Translations under genes and position numbers: made by a program
The notes under the pieces: model-generated
Seen by the model: the letters and a program-made list of their open reading frames with translations, nothing else
Database searches by the model: none
Told to the model about the DNA's origin: nothing
Assembly (NCBI RefSeq): GCF_004345245.1
Contig: NZ_SLUQ01000006.1
Coordinates: 124,001-188,000 of the forward strand
Source of the DNA: Rhizobium sp. BK251
GTDB taxonomy: Bacteria > Pseudomonadota > Alphaproteobacteria > Rhizobiales > Rhizobiaceae
Length of the DNA stretch: 64,000 bases
Direction: 5' to 3'
Shown: positions 8,572 to 17,827 of the stretch, in pieces
Numbering within the stretch: position 1 is the first letter of the stretch
Layout: every line of letters begins with the position of its first letter

Positions 8572-11500
8572 TTATGCTGCGTCGAAGACGCGCGGCTTCT
8601 CCTTCGGCTTCTCGTAGGCTTCCAGCCGTCGCGCCACCTCGGCGCGGACCTTGCGGACAGCCTCCTCCTTGACCGGCCCGTAGCCTCGAATCTCGTCGAA
8701 CAGCGTAAGGATCGCAAGAGCATCCATCTCGTTATTGGCAGAAAGTCGACCGATGACCCTCTCCGCCACATTCTCGTATTCGCCGATCAGCCGACGCTCG
8801 AGCTTGCGTTCGGAAAGATAGCCGAAGGGGTCGAGGGCCGTCCCGCGCAGCTTCTTGAAGCGAGCAAGGCGACGCAGAAGCGGCAGGATCCATGCACCAT
8901 ATTCCCGCTTCTTCGGGCGGCCGTTCGGATCGCGGCCGGCAAGGATCGGCGGTGCAAGGTTGAAGGCGAGCTTGATGTCGCCATCCATCTCCTGGCGCAG
9001 ATGCGCCTCGAAAGCCGGATCCGAGAGAAGCCGAGCGACCTCGTACTCGTCCTTGTAGGCGAGTACCCGGGCATAGGTCGCAGCGACCGCGAAAGGCACC
9101 TTGTCCGAAAGCTCTGCGCGGCGCGCGGCCATGATTGCCTTCGCCACGAAGGCGGCATAACGCTCGGCGAGTGCGGCGTCCTGATAGGTTGTAAGATGCC
9201 CCTTGCGATGGGCGATCAGCTCGTCGAGGTCCATTTGCGCCAGCGTCTTTGCCTCTTCCGGCTCCGCCATCAGCCGATGAACGGCCTGCGGATCATGGGC
9301 GAGAAGACGGCCCCAATAGAAGGCAGCCTTGCTGGGCGAGACCGCGACGCCATTGAGCTCGATTGCCCGCTCGATCGCCTCGAGCGAGAGCGGCAACAGC
9401 CCGAGCTGCCAGGCAAAGCCGGTGAGGAGGATATTTGTCGACATGGCATCGCCGGTGACCGCCTGGGCGACATGGCCGAAATCGAGGAAAACGGAACGGC
9501 CGTCGACGGTCTTGGCGATCGTGTGCTGCAGGGAGCCGACCTTGAAATCGAAGTCGCGCTTACGAACGAAATCCGCAACTGGCATGAGGCCGGTGTTAAC
9601 GATGGCGACGGTGCGCGACGTCTTGCAGAGCGTGATCGCATCCTTCGAGGCGGCAACCACTTCGTCTGCGGCAAGCAGGAGATCCGCACCGCCATTGACG
9701 ATGCGCGAGGATGTCACGTCCGCCTCTTGTCGGCCGATGCGCAGGTGGCTCATCACTGCTCCACCCTTCTGGGCAAGCCCGGCCATGTCGAGGATCATCG
9801 GTACCTTGCCCTCGAGATGGGCGGCCATGCCGAGAATGGCTCCGATCGTCAGGATACCCGTGCCGCCGACGCCTGCGATCGCGATGTTCCACGGCCGCTC
9901 CCCGAGCACGGGAACCTGCGGCATCGGCACCTCGGCATCCGGATGTTCCAGCGCCTGCCGCTTTCTGCGCTTGCCGCCATGGACAGTAACGAAGGAGGGA
10001 CAGAAGCCTTTGACGCAGGAGAAATCCTTGTTGCAGGTCGACTGGTTGATCTGCCGCTTCCTGCCGAACTCGGTTTCGAGCGGCTCGATCGAAATGCAGT
10101 TGGACTGGACGGAACAGTCGCCGCAGCCTTCGCAGACGGCCGGATTGATGTAGACCCGCTTGGCCGGGTCCTCCAGCAGGCCGCGACTGCGCCGGCGCCG
10201 TTTTTCGGCGGCACAGGTCTGCACATAGACGATCGCCGAGCAGCCCTCGGTCTCGCGCAGCGTCAGCATCACCTGGTCGAGATGGTCGCGGTGCAGCACC
10301 GTGACGCCGGGCGCTAGTTCGCCGGCGCGATAGGAATCCGGGTTGTCGGAGAGAAGGTAGATCGGCTTGACGCCCTCGTTATAGAGCTGGTGCGTCATCA
10401 GCTGCGGCGTCATGTAGCCGTCGATCGGCTGACCGCCGGTCATGGCGACGGCGTCGTTGTAGAGCAGCTTGTAGGTGACGTTGACCTTGGCCGAGACCGA
10501 TTGGCGGATGGCGAGAATACCGGAATGGAAATAGGTGCCGTCGCCGAGGTTGACGAAGATGTGCTTCTCATCGGTATAGCGGGCGATCGCCGTCCAGGGC
10601 ACGCCCTCTCCGCCCATCTGGGTGAAGGTCTCGGTGCTGCGGTCCATCCAGGTGACCATGTAGTGGCAGCCGATGCCGGCGGTTGCGCGGCTGCCCTCCG
10701 GCACGCGCGTCGAGGTATTGTGCGGACAGCCCGAGCAGAAGAAAGGCGTGCGCGCGAGCGGCGCAACGTGATTGCGGCTGATCGCGCCGCGCTCGGCAAG
10801 ATAGGCGAGCTTGGCGGCGATGCGCTCGTGCAGTGAGGGGTCCAGCTCGAGACGCAGGATGCGCCCCGCAATGGCGCGCGCCACGGCGCCGACCGTCAAG
10901 GCAGCGGAGAGGCTGAGATACGGGTTGTCGTGCTCGTCGAACTTGCCGACGATGCGCGGACGCACGTCCGAGCGCCAGTTGAAGAGCTGCTGCTTGATCT
11001 GGTTCTCGATGATCTCGCGCCGTTCCTCGACGACGAGCACCTCCTCCAGCCCCTCGGAGAAGTGGCGGACGGCCTCCGGCTCGAGTGGCCAGGGCATGCG
11101 AACCTTGAGGATGCGCAGCCCGATTGCCGCCATCTCGCGCGGGCCGATCTCGAGCTCGCGCAGGGCCTGCAGCACATCCTCATAGGCCTTGCCGGAGGAA
11201 ATGATGCCAAAGCGCGCATTAGGCACGTCATGGGTCACCTCGTCTACACGGTTGGCGCGGGCAAAGGCGATGGCCGCATAGGCCTTGTAGGTCTGCAAAC
11301 GATCGTCCTGAACGAGCGGCGGATCGGGCCACCGCAGGTTCAGGCCGCCGGGCGGCAGTTCGAAGTCCGTGGGCAGCACGAATTGCCGCTTCTCGCCGGA
11401 TAGATCGACCGCCGCCGTTGTCTCCACCGTGTCGGCAATGAACTTCATGCCGACCCAACAGCCGGAATAGCGCGACATGGCGATGCCGAGCAGGCCGTAT

Positions 11501-12042
11501 TCGAGGAATTCATGGATGGAGGATGGATAGAGGACCGGGATCACCGCCGACATGAAATCGTGGTCGGTCTGGTGCGGAATGGTGGACGACTTGGCCGAGT
11601 GGTCGTCGCCGGCAAAACAGAGGACGCCGCCATGCTTCGAGGTGCCGGCGGCGTTGGCGTGCTTCAGCACGTCGCCTGAGCGGTCGACGCCGGGACCCTT
11701 GCCGTACCAGATGCCGAGGACACCGTCCTTGCGCACGCCGGGAGACAGGCCGACCTGCTGCGTGCCCCAGACGGCGGTCGCCGCGAGATCCTCGTTGATA
11801 CCGGGCTGGAAGGTGACGTCATGGGCGTCGAGAAACGGCTGCGCCTTGAGTAATTGCTGGTCGTAACCGCCAAGCGGCGAGCCGCGATAGCCGGAAATGA
11901 AGGCTGCGGTATTCAGGCCCGCCGCACGGTCACGACGCATCTGCGTCATGGGCAGGCGGACCAGCGCCTGCAGGCCAGTCATGAAAACGCGGCCTTCATC
12001 GGCCGTATATTTGTCGTTAAGCGAAACTTCAGTCGCCAGCAT
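8572..12042 (-). CDS. Fused indolepyruvate-type 2-oxoacid:ferredoxin oxidoreductase (IorA-IorB fusion)
   Basis: 1156 aa, the length of the bacterial single-chain enzyme. The N-terminal pyrimidine-binding part has [16 protein letters not shown]. The TPP-binding half has [18 protein letters not shown] and [15 protein letters not shown] cysteine cluster [18 protein letters not shown] near residue 680 would bind an iron-sulfur centre. The gamma-like domain begins [20 protein letters not shown]. Such enzymes oxidatively decarboxylate aryl- or branched 2-oxoacids to acyl-CoA. It is the first gene of the leucine operon, which suggests 2-oxoisocaproate to isovaleryl-CoA as a relevant reaction; that is inference. 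The start has an excellent GGGAGGAGAG ribosome site. Confidence 0.92.
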   Translation of the reverse strand: MLATEVSLNDKYTADEGRVFMTGLQALVRLPMTQMRRDRAAGLNTAAFISGYRGSPLGGYDQQLLKAQPFLDAHDVTFQPGINEDLAATAVWGTQQVGLSPGVRKDGVLGIWYGKGPGVDRSGDVLKHANAAGTSKHGGVLCFAGDDHSAKSSTIPHQTDHDFMSAVIPVLYPSSIHEFLEYGLLGIAMSRYSGCWVGMKFIADTVETTAAVDLSGEKRQFVLPTDFELPPGGLNLRWPDPPLVQDDRLQTYKAYAAIAFARANRVDEVTHDVPNARFGIISSGKAYEDVLQALRELEIGPREMAAIGLRILKVRMPWPLEPEAVRHFSEGLEEVLVVEERREIIENQIKQQLFNWRSDVRPRIVGKFDEHDNPYLSLSAALTVGAVARAIAGRILRLELDPSLHERIAAKLAYLAERGAISRNHVAPLARTPFFCSGCPHNTSTRVPEGSRATAGIGCHYMVTWMDRSTETFTQMGGEGVPWTAIARYTDEKHIFVNLGDGTYFHSGILAIRQSVSAKVNVTYKLLYNDAVAMTGGQPIDGYMTPQLMTHQLYNEGVKPIYLLSDNPDSYRAGELAPGVTVLHRDHLDQVMLTLRETEGCSAIVYVQTCAAEKRRRRSRGLLEDPAKRVYINPAVCEGCGDCSVQSNCISIEPLETEFGRKRQINQSTCNKDFSCVKGFCPSFVTVHGGKRRKRQALEHPDAEVPMPQVPVLGERPWNIAIAGVGGTGILTIGAILGMAAHLEGKVPMILDMAGLAQKGGAVMSHLRIGRQEADVTSSRIVNGGADLLLAADEVVAASKDAITLCKTSRTVAIVNTGLMPVADFVRKRDFDFKVGSLQHTIAKTVDGRSVFLDFGHVAQAVTGDAMSTNILLTGFAWQLGLLPLSLEAIERAIELNGVAVSPSKAAFYWGRLLAHDPQAVHRLMAEPEEAKTLAQMDLDELIAHRKGHLTTYQDAALAERYAAFVAKAIMAARRAELSDKVPFAVAATYARVLAYKDEYEVARLLSDPAFEAHLRQEMDGDIKLAFNLAPPILAGRDPNGRPKKREYGAWILPLLRRLARFKKLRGTALDPFGYLSERKLERRLIGEYENVAERVIGRLSANNEMDALAILTLFDEIRGYGPVKEEAVRKVRAEVARRLEAYEKPKEKPRVFDAA

Positions 12043-12488
12043 CTGCTCTCCTCCCGAGATAGCAGCTCTGTTACTCACGCGCATTTCTGCGCGCCGATCG
12101 ACGACCAGCGGTTGGGCACTCCCCTGCCCGTGCGCCGGACTGACCGAACGATACGACTCGAATATTAGCACCGGCGGATGCTAATTTCCGAACGAAGGCG
12201 ATGTCATCGGCGCATGATTTGCAAAAATCGTCGGTACGGGCCGCAATTTCGCGCCAAGCAGCATGGCGCCGGGACCGCAGCCGTGACGCATGGAGGAAAC
12301 TTGGCTCCACCGCCGGATTATCGGCCGCTGGTTGATAATCCTTCCCGGACTGAGCGGATTATCAGGTCCGGATTGGCGCGGCATCCTGTGCCCATCAAAG
12401 CCAACGAGGCTTCGGCAAACACAGGAGCAGGACAATGGAGACCAATAGGATCGAAAGGGAAACCGGTAACGTCAGGGAGAATGGAGCG
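12043..12488. promoter_or_regulatory. Divergent promoter region with three GGATTATC words
   Basis: 446 bp with no convincing gene, separating the ferredoxin oxidoreductase/leucine operon (minus) from the quinone oxidoreductase (plus). GGATTATC occurs at 12315-12322 and 12356-12363, with an inverted copy GATAATCC at 12334-12341, so the first two form an 8-bp inverted repeat with an 11-bp spacer. This is a plausible operator for an unidentified regulator controlling one or both directions. Confidence 0.45.
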
Positions 12489-13421
12489 ATGAAGGCTTAC
12501 AGAGTTCATGAGTTCGGCGGCCCGGAGGTGATCCGGGCAGAAGAGATCGAGCGGCCAGCGCCCGCCGAGGGCGAGGTGCTGGTAAAGGTGGCGGCTGCCG
12601 GCGTCGGCCCTTGGGACGCATGGATCCGCGCCGGCAAGAGCGCGCTGCCGCAGCCTCTACCACTCACGCTCGGTTCCGATCTGTCAGGAACTGTCGAAAC
12701 GATTGGCCCCGGCGTTTCCGGATTCAAGCCGGGCGACGCGGTCTATGGCGTCACCAATCCGCGCTTCATCGGCGCTTATGCGGAATATGCCATCGCCGCG
12801 GCCGGCATGATCGCGCCCAAGCCACGGACGATCGATGACGTCGGGGCCGCCTCGATCCCCGTCATTGCGGTCACGGCGCGACAGGCGCTCTTCGATCACG
12901 CCGGCCTCAAGGCCGGGCAAACCGTTCTCATCCACGGCGCTGCCGGCAATGTCGGCGCCTATGCCGTGCAGTTTGCCCACATGGCCCGCCTCAAGGTCAT
13001 CGCGACCGCGAGCGCGGCGGATATCGCAACCGTCAGGGCGCTCGGGGCCGATATCGTCGTCGACTACCGCAGCGAGCGCTTCGAGGACAAGGCCAGCAAT
13101 GTCGATGCCGTCATCGACCTGACCGGCGGCGAGACGCAACAGCGCTCCTTCACCGTGCTGCGCCGCGGCGGCAAGCTGGTCTCGGCCGTGTCGCAGCCGG
13201 ACCAGGAACTCGCCAAGAAGCACGGCGTGGATGCCTTCTTCTTCCTCGTCAACGTGACGACTGAACAGCTGACCGACATCGCTGCGATGGTGGACGCCGG
13301 CAAGCTCGTGACCAATGTCGGCACGGTGCTGCCGCTCGCCGATGCGATCAAGGCGCACGAGATGCTTGAAGGCACCCGCAGCCATGCCAGGGGCAAGATC
13401 GTGCTGAAGGTTGGGGCCTGA
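12489..13421 (+). CDS. Zinc-independent NADPH:quinone oxidoreductase (MDR/zeta-crystallin family)
   Basis: 310 aa medium-chain reductase. It opens MKAYRVHEFGGPEVI, has the GroES-like N-terminal barrel, and a Rossmann fold with VLIHGAAGNVGAYAVQFAHMARLKVIATAS. The zinc-ligand cysteines of alcohol dehydrogenases are absent. The ATG at 12489 matches the family N-terminus and has AGGGAGA upstream. An in-frame ATG at 12435 also has a good AGGAG, so an 18-residue N-terminal extension cannot be excluded. A hairpin at 13441-13464 ends the unit. Substrate is probably a quinone or other enone. Confidence 0.88.
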   Translation: MKAYRVHEFGGPEVIRAEEIERPAPAEGEVLVKVAAAGVGPWDAWIRAGKSALPQPLPLTLGSDLSGTVETIGPGVSGFKPGDAVYGVTNPRFIGAYAEYAIAAAGMIAPKPRTIDDVGAASIPVIAVTARQALFDHAGLKAGQTVLIHGAAGNVGAYAVQFAHMARLKVIATASAADIATVRALGADIVVDYRSERFEDKASNVDAVIDLTGGETQQRSFTVLRRGGKLVSAVSQPDQELAKKHGVDAFFFLVNVTTEQLTDIAAMVDAGKLVTNVGTVLPLADAIKAHEMLEGTRSHARGKIVLKVGA

Positions 13422-13440
13422 GGCGAACCCGTCTTTCTCA

Positions 13441-13464
13441 GGGAGGGTGAGCACCTACCCTCCC
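13441..13464 (+). terminator. Hairpin after quinone oxidoreductase
   Basis: GGGAGGGT and ACCCTCCC form a perfect 8-bp stem with an 8-base loop, 20 bp after the stop codon. There is no strong U-tract, so termination may be partial. Confidence 0.55.
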
Positions 13465-13578
13465 GAAACCAGACAGCATCGAACTCGCGCCGCCATTGCG
13501 ACAGCGCGGCACTCGGCCTGTTTCCCCACGCTTCTCAACGTGCCTGCGACAGAAGCGCGCGATCTTTGTCGCTCCTTA

Positions 13579-13603
13579 AAAGATATATTGTAAATGTATC
13601 TTT
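13579..13603. promoter_or_regulatory. NsrR-type operator before hmp
   Basis: A 25-bp imperfect palindrome with halves AAAGATATATTG and AAATGTATCTTT around a central T; 10 of 12 positions are symmetric. It matches the AAGATGYATTT-type half-site known for NsrR of the Rrf2 family. It ends 51 bp before the flavohaemoprotein ATG, in an AT-rich patch that stands out from the surrounding DNA. The nsrR-like gene is 1.4 kb downstream. Confidence 0.85.
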
Positions 13604-13654
13604 TTGAGCCTAAGTCTCCCGCGTCAATCAAAACAACGAAGTGCGGAGATATCC

Positions 13655-14863
13655 ATGACAAAGCCCCTGAGCGAAGCTACCAAGGCGATCGTCAGAGCCA
13701 CCGTGCCGGCGCTTGCGGCACATGGGACCAGCATCACCGGCGCCATGTACAAGCGGCTTTTCCAGGACGCCGAGGTGCGCGATCTGTTCAACCAGTCGAA
13801 CCAGGGCGAAGGCGGACGGCAGACCGCGGCGCTGGCCAATGCGATCCTTGCCTACGCGCGGAACATCGACAATCTCGGTGTGCTTGGCGGTGCCGTCGAG
13901 CGCATCGCGCAGAAGCATGTCGGACTGCAGATCCAGCCCGAACATTATCCGTATGTCGCGTCGGCACTGCTCGGCGCAATCACCGAAGTGCTTGGGGACG
14001 CGGCGACCGAAGAGGTGCTTGCCGCCTGGGGCGAAGCCTACTGGTTCCTGGCTCATATCCTGATGGGCCGCGAAAAGGTGATCTACGACAATCTCGAATC
14101 CGCGGACGGCGGATGGACGGGGTGGCGGCAGTTCCGCATCGAGACCAAGCGCCGCGAAAGCGAGGTCATCACCTCATTCATCCTGCGCCCTGTCGATGGC
14201 GGCCCGGTGCTGCGCCATCAACCCGGCCAGTACCTTACCTTCCGCATCCCGGTAGCCGGTCTCTCGCCGCAGCGGCGCAACTACAGCATTTCCTCCGCAC
14301 CGAATGGCGAAACCTACCGCATCTCGGTCAAGCGCGAACCGCACGGTCTGATCTCGAATACCCTGCATGACGAAATCCCCGAAGGCGCGATCCTCGAGGT
14401 CGCCCCGCCGACCGGCGACTTCTTCCTGGCCGAGGAGAGCGACCGGCCAATCGTGCTGCTTTCCGGCGGCGTCGGCCTCACGCCGATGGTCAGCATGTTG
14501 GAGGCGATCGCCGAAACCGACCGCGAGGTGCCAGTCCATTACGTTCACGGTGCCCTCGACGGGCGGACGCATGCCATGGGCCACCACGTCCGCAGCCTGA
14601 CAGCGGAAAAGCCGCATCTGAAGACAGCGATCTTCTACCAGTCTCCGCACGAAGACGACGAGAAGGGCCTTCACTACGATCACGACGGCTACATCACGGT
14701 CGACTGGCTGGCCGAGAATACGCCGATCGAAGACGCCGACTTCTATCTCTGCGGCCCGACACCCTTCCTTGCGGCGTTCGTCAACGGCCTGTCGGAGGCC
14801 GGCGTGCCGGACGATCGTATCCACTACGAGTTCTTCGGTCCCGCTGGCACGCTGAAATCGTGA
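13655..14863 (+). CDS. hmp: Flavohaemoprotein, nitric oxide dioxygenase
   Basis: 402 aa, full length. The N-terminal globin has Tyr32, Gln56 and the proximal His88 in IAQKHVGLQIQPEHYPYV, the residues that set up NO dioxygenation. The reductase part has the FAD motif RRNYSISSAPNG, the NAD-binding GGVGLTPMVSMLEA, and the C-terminal YLCGPTPF and YEFFGP. It converts NO plus O2 to nitrate using NAD(P)H. The ATG at 13655 is preceded by CGGAG and aligns with the family N-terminus. The NsrR-type palindrome upstream indicates derepression by NO. Confidence 0.97.
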   Translation: MTKPLSEATKAIVRATVPALAAHGTSITGAMYKRLFQDAEVRDLFNQSNQGEGGRQTAALANAILAYARNIDNLGVLGGAVERIAQKHVGLQIQPEHYPYVASALLGAITEVLGDAATEEVLAAWGEAYWFLAHILMGREKVIYDNLESADGGWTGWRQFRIETKRRESEVITSFILRPVDGGPVLRHQPGQYLTFRIPVAGLSPQRRNYSISSAPNGETYRISVKREPHGLISNTLHDEIPEGAILEVAPPTGDFFLAEESDRPIVLLSGGVGLTPMVSMLEAIAETDREVPVHYVHGALDGRTHAMGHHVRSLTAEKPHLKTAIFYQSPHEDDEKGLHYDHDGYITVDWLAENTPIEDADFYLCGPTPFLAAFVNGLSEAGVPDDRIHYEFFGPAGTLKS

Positions 14864-14874
14864 ACGCAGACATG

Positions 14875-14913
14875 GTCCATGGGCCGGACGTCACTCGACG
14901 CCGGCCCGTGGAC
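14875..14913 (+). terminator. Hairpin terminator after hmp
   Basis: GTCCATGGGCCGG (14875-14887) pairs with CCGGCCCGTGGAC (14901-14913), 12 of 13 bp, followed by AAAACG. It lies just after the hmp stop. Confidence 0.6.
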
Positions 14914-15006
14914 AAAACGATTTAATGGGCTGAAAATGATGGATAGTGGAGGTATGTTTGTGCAATAGCTCCATGACTATTTCTCTTCAATGATAGGCAA
15001 GGCGAC

Positions 15007-15462
15007 ATGAGGCTTACTGTCTATTCCGACTATGCCCTGCGGCTCATGATGTATCTCGGGCTCAATGACGGCAGGCTCTCGACGATCTCCGAAATCGCCG
15101 AGGCCTACGACATCTCGAAGGCGCATCTGATGAAGATTACCCATGAGCTCGGCCAGAAGGGGCTGATCGAGACGGTGCGCGGCCGGCAGGGCGGCATGCG
15201 GCTCGGGCGCCATGCGGACGAGATCGGCGTCGGCGAGATCGTCAGGGCCTGCGAGCCCGACTTCGCGCTGGTTCCCTGTCTCGAGGCTGGCGTCGGCATC
15301 GTCTGCGCCATCCAGCCGGCCTGCGTTCTGAAGCGGGCACTCGCATCGGCCGCCGCCGCCTTCCTGGACGTCCTCGACGGCTACACACTTTCCGACCTGA
15401 TCCGTCCCTCGGTTCCGCTCCGCCAACTCCTGGAAATCGCAGCACCCCGAAGCCAGGCTTAG
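15007..15462 (+). CDS. nsrR: Rrf2-family nitric-oxide-sensing repressor NsrR
   Basis: 151 aa. The winged helix-turn-helix starts MRLTVYSDYALRLMMYLGL, and EIAEAYDISKAHLMKITHELGQKGLIETVRGRQGG is the classical Rrf2 recognition region. Three cysteines with spacing C-x8-C-x5-C (CLEAGVGIVC, AIQPAC, residues about 92-107) would bind the [2Fe-2S] or [4Fe-4S] cluster that reacts with NO. It lies downstream of hmp, whose promoter carries an NsrR-type palindrome. I see no equally good palindrome in its own upstream region. It could be read as another Rrf2 cluster protein, but the context makes NsrR by far the best reading. Confidence 0.92.
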   Translation: MRLTVYSDYALRLMMYLGLNDGRLSTISEIAEAYDISKAHLMKITHELGQKGLIETVRGRQGGMRLGRHADEIGVGEIVRACEPDFALVPCLEAGVGIVCAIQPACVLKRALASAAAAFLDVLDGYTLSDLIRPSVPLRQLLEIAAPRSQA

Positions 15463-15584
15463 CGCCGCTTTGGGAGCGGGTTGCCGGTCTGCTACGATCG
15501 TAACATCACCGATGACGCGAGCAATTCCGGCGTAACAGACCGATGTCAGCCTCCCGCGGATTCTGATCCGCGGAGTACAGTGCC

Positions 15585-16886
15585 TTGTCGAACGATCCTT
15601 CCACGACTGCCTATGATAGCGACCATGACATCATGCCGGAGCGGCCCGACCTCGTCCGACAACTCGGGGGCTTCGAAAGGGTCCTCCACCATTATTCGCT
15701 GGAGCATCCCCGACACTTCTGCATGGTGGCCGAGATCATGGGTCGCAAGAGCCAGCAGGATTACCGCGACGCTTTCGACGAGATCCAGAGGCGGCATGCC
15801 CTGCTCTCCGTCTACATCGCCGATGACCCGACAACGGGACCCGGCTTCTATAAATCCGAGCGACCACTGAAGGTAACTTTCACTCCCTTCGCGCAGGAGC
15901 CAGACTGGCGGCGCGTCGTCGAGCGCGAACTAGCAACATCATTTCCGGCGTCCGAGGCGCCGTTGATGCGGGCAACCGTATTGCATGGAACGGGCCGAGC
16001 CACGATTGTGCTGACTTTTCATCATTCGATCGGAGATGGCCTCTCGGCTGCCTTCATCATCCAAGACTTGATGGAAGCTCTCGACAAGCAGTACCTGCCG
16101 CCCCTCGCAAAGCCGGACGCGTTGGAGACCGTCGCCGGCAAGCGACTGCTTGGAGAAGGGGAAGAGTTTGATATCAAGCCATTCTCGGAAGAAACGGCCA
16201 AGGTGCTGCGCTCGATTGCAGCCGCGCCACTCTGGCGCCCCTTCGAGGGAGATGCCCCCCAAGTCTCGACAGTCTCCTTTGATCCCGCCTTCACGTCGCT
16301 CCTGCGCGACACGGCAAAATCCAACGGCACGACGGTTCATGGCGCCATCTGCGCCGCCGTGGTCTGCAGCGCCGGCGAGGCTATCGGCAAGGACAGCGTC
16401 ACGATCACCAGCGCCGTTAACCTGAGGACCGTGCTGAGTATCGAGGAGCGCGTCTGCGCTCTGCTCGCTATCGTCGGCACCGTGCGCTTCCCGCGTGACG
16501 TGTCCGGCAACTTCTGGAAACTCGCCCGCCAGGCAACGGAAGAACTGGCACACGCCCGCACAGCAGGCGGCCTTCTCAACACCATCGGCCTGGTCGAATC
16601 CAATGTCCCCCCGACGGCCGACCATATTCTGGCATCAGGACTGTTCGGATCACTGCAGTACGATGTCATCGCCACCAATCTCGGAGTGCTCTCCATCCCC
16701 ACCGAAGTGGGCGACCTGCGACTTGAGTCGCTCTGGGGGCCTTGCATACAGGGTCGTTTCGCCAACGAACGCGTGATCGGCGCTGCGACCATAAACGGAC
16801 AATTGCGGATCGTTCAGACGACGCCGAAGCATATCCCGTCCTTCCTCGACAAGCTGCGCCAAACGCTGGTTGACGCCTGCGCCTGA
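15585..16886 (+). CDS. Condensation-domain / PapA-like acyltransferase family protein
   Basis: 433 aa. It carries the chloramphenicol-acetyltransferase-fold motif HHxxxDG as FHHSIGDGLSAAF (residues about 146-158). A second-half segment NVPPTADHILASGLFGSLQYD precedes a C-terminal block, as in wax-ester, PapA-type and NRPS condensation enzymes. The likely start is the TTG at 15585, nine bases after CGGAG; an ATG at 15633 gives a protein 16 residues shorter. It stands alone, with no NRPS or polyketide gene beside it, so acyl donor and acceptor are unknown. It is convergent with the dehydrogenase gene ending at 16894. Confidence 0.7.
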   Translation: MSNDPSTTAYDSDHDIMPERPDLVRQLGGFERVLHHYSLEHPRHFCMVAEIMGRKSQQDYRDAFDEIQRRHALLSVYIADDPTTGPGFYKSERPLKVTFTPFAQEPDWRRVVERELATSFPASEAPLMRATVLHGTGRATIVLTFHHSIGDGLSAAFIIQDLMEALDKQYLPPLAKPDALETVAGKRLLGEGEEFDIKPFSEETAKVLRSIAAAPLWRPFEGDAPQVSTVSFDPAFTSLLRDTAKSNGTTVHGAICAAVVCSAGEAIGKDSVTITSAVNLRTVLSIEERVCALLAIVGTVRFPRDVSGNFWKLARQATEELAHARTAGGLLNTIGLVESNVPPTADHILASGLFGSLQYDVIATNLGVLSIPTEVGDLRLESLWGPCIQGRFANERVIGAATINGQLRIVQTTPKHIPSFLDKLRQTLVDACA

Positions 16887-16893
16887 CAGCCCG

Positions 16894-17781
16894 TCAACCC
16901 GCCGCGTGCTCCCGGAACATCTCGATGATGGCCGAAAAGTCGCGTCCGCCATTGCCCTGCTTCTCGAAGAGCGCGTAAAGCTGTGCCGCCTCGGCCCCGA
17001 GCGGGGTCGAGGCGCCGCTGGCAAGGGCCGCCTCCTGCGAAAGCCTGAGGTCCTTGAGCATGAGCGCCGCCGCAAAGCCGGGCTTGTAGCCCGTGTTGGC
17101 CGGCGAGGTCGGTACCGGCCCCGGCACGGGGCAATAGGTGTTGATCGACCAGCACTGGCCCGACGAGGTCGAGGCGACGTCGAAGAGCGCCTGGTGCGAC
17201 AGGCCAAGCTTTTCGGCGAGCACGAAGGCCTCGCAGACGCCGATCATCGAGATCCCTAGGATCATGTTGTTGCAGATCTTCGCGGCCTGGCCGGCGCCGG
17301 CATCGCCGCAATGGACGATCTTCCGGCCCATCGCCTCGAGGATCGGCTTTGCCTTCGCAAAACTCTCCACCGAGCCGCCAGCCATGAAGGTCAGCGTGCC
17401 GGCGGATGCGCCGCCGACGCCGCCGGAAACCGGCGCGTCGAGCGACAGGCAGCCGGCGGTCTTGGCCATTTCATGCGCCTTGCGCGCGCTTTCGACATCG
17501 ATGGTCGAGCAGTCGATGATCAATGCACCTGACGCAACGGAAGCCATGATATCCGCCCAAGCAGTAATGACATGCTTACCTTGCGGAAGCATCGTAACGA
17601 CTACTTCGGCTTCTCCGACCGCCTGGCTCAGATGGCTCGCCGGCTTGACGCCCGTCGCCTCTGCCGCCTTGAGGATGGGGGCCGCGAGGTCGAAGCCGGT
17701 GACATCATTGCCGGCCTTGACCAGATTGGCCGCCATCGGCCCACCCATGTTTCCGAGCCCAATGAATGCGATCCGTGTCAT
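16894..17781 (-). CDS. mmsB: 3-hydroxyisobutyrate dehydrogenase-like beta-hydroxyacid dehydrogenase
   Basis: 295 aa. The N-terminal Rossmann motif is FIGLGNMGGPMAANLVKAG; LDAPVSGGVGGASAGTLTFMAGG is the substrate-binding block; the catalytic Lys lies in GAGQAAKICNNMILG (about residue 171). NAD-dependent oxidation of 3-hydroxyisobutyrate (valine catabolism) is the textbook assignment, but it is the last gene of a Liv-type transporter operon behind a GMC oxidoreductase, so a related hydroxyacid is possible. The start was chosen at 17781 (MTRIAFIGLG) because of the GGAG just upstream. Confidence 0.85.
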   Translation of the reverse strand: MTRIAFIGLGNMGGPMAANLVKAGNDVTGFDLAAPILKAAEATGVKPASHLSQAVGEAEVVVTMLPQGKHVITAWADIMASVASGALIIDCSTIDVESARKAHEMAKTAGCLSLDAPVSGGVGGASAGTLTFMAGGSVESFAKAKPILEAMGRKIVHCGDAGAGQAAKICNNMILGISMIGVCEAFVLAEKLGLSHQALFDVASTSSGQCWSINTYCPVPGPVPTSPANTGYKPGFAAALMLKDLRLSQEAALASGASTPLGAEAAQLYALFEKQGNGGRDFSAIIEMFREHAAG

Positions 17782-17827
17782 GTGAGGAGCTCCTTCCAGT
17801 CGGAAATATTGGTATCGCGAGCGCTTC

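Noticed and set aside
12435..12488. Longer start for the quinone oxidoreductase
   Set aside because: It has a good AGGAG but adds 18 residues that no family member needs; retained only as an alternative.
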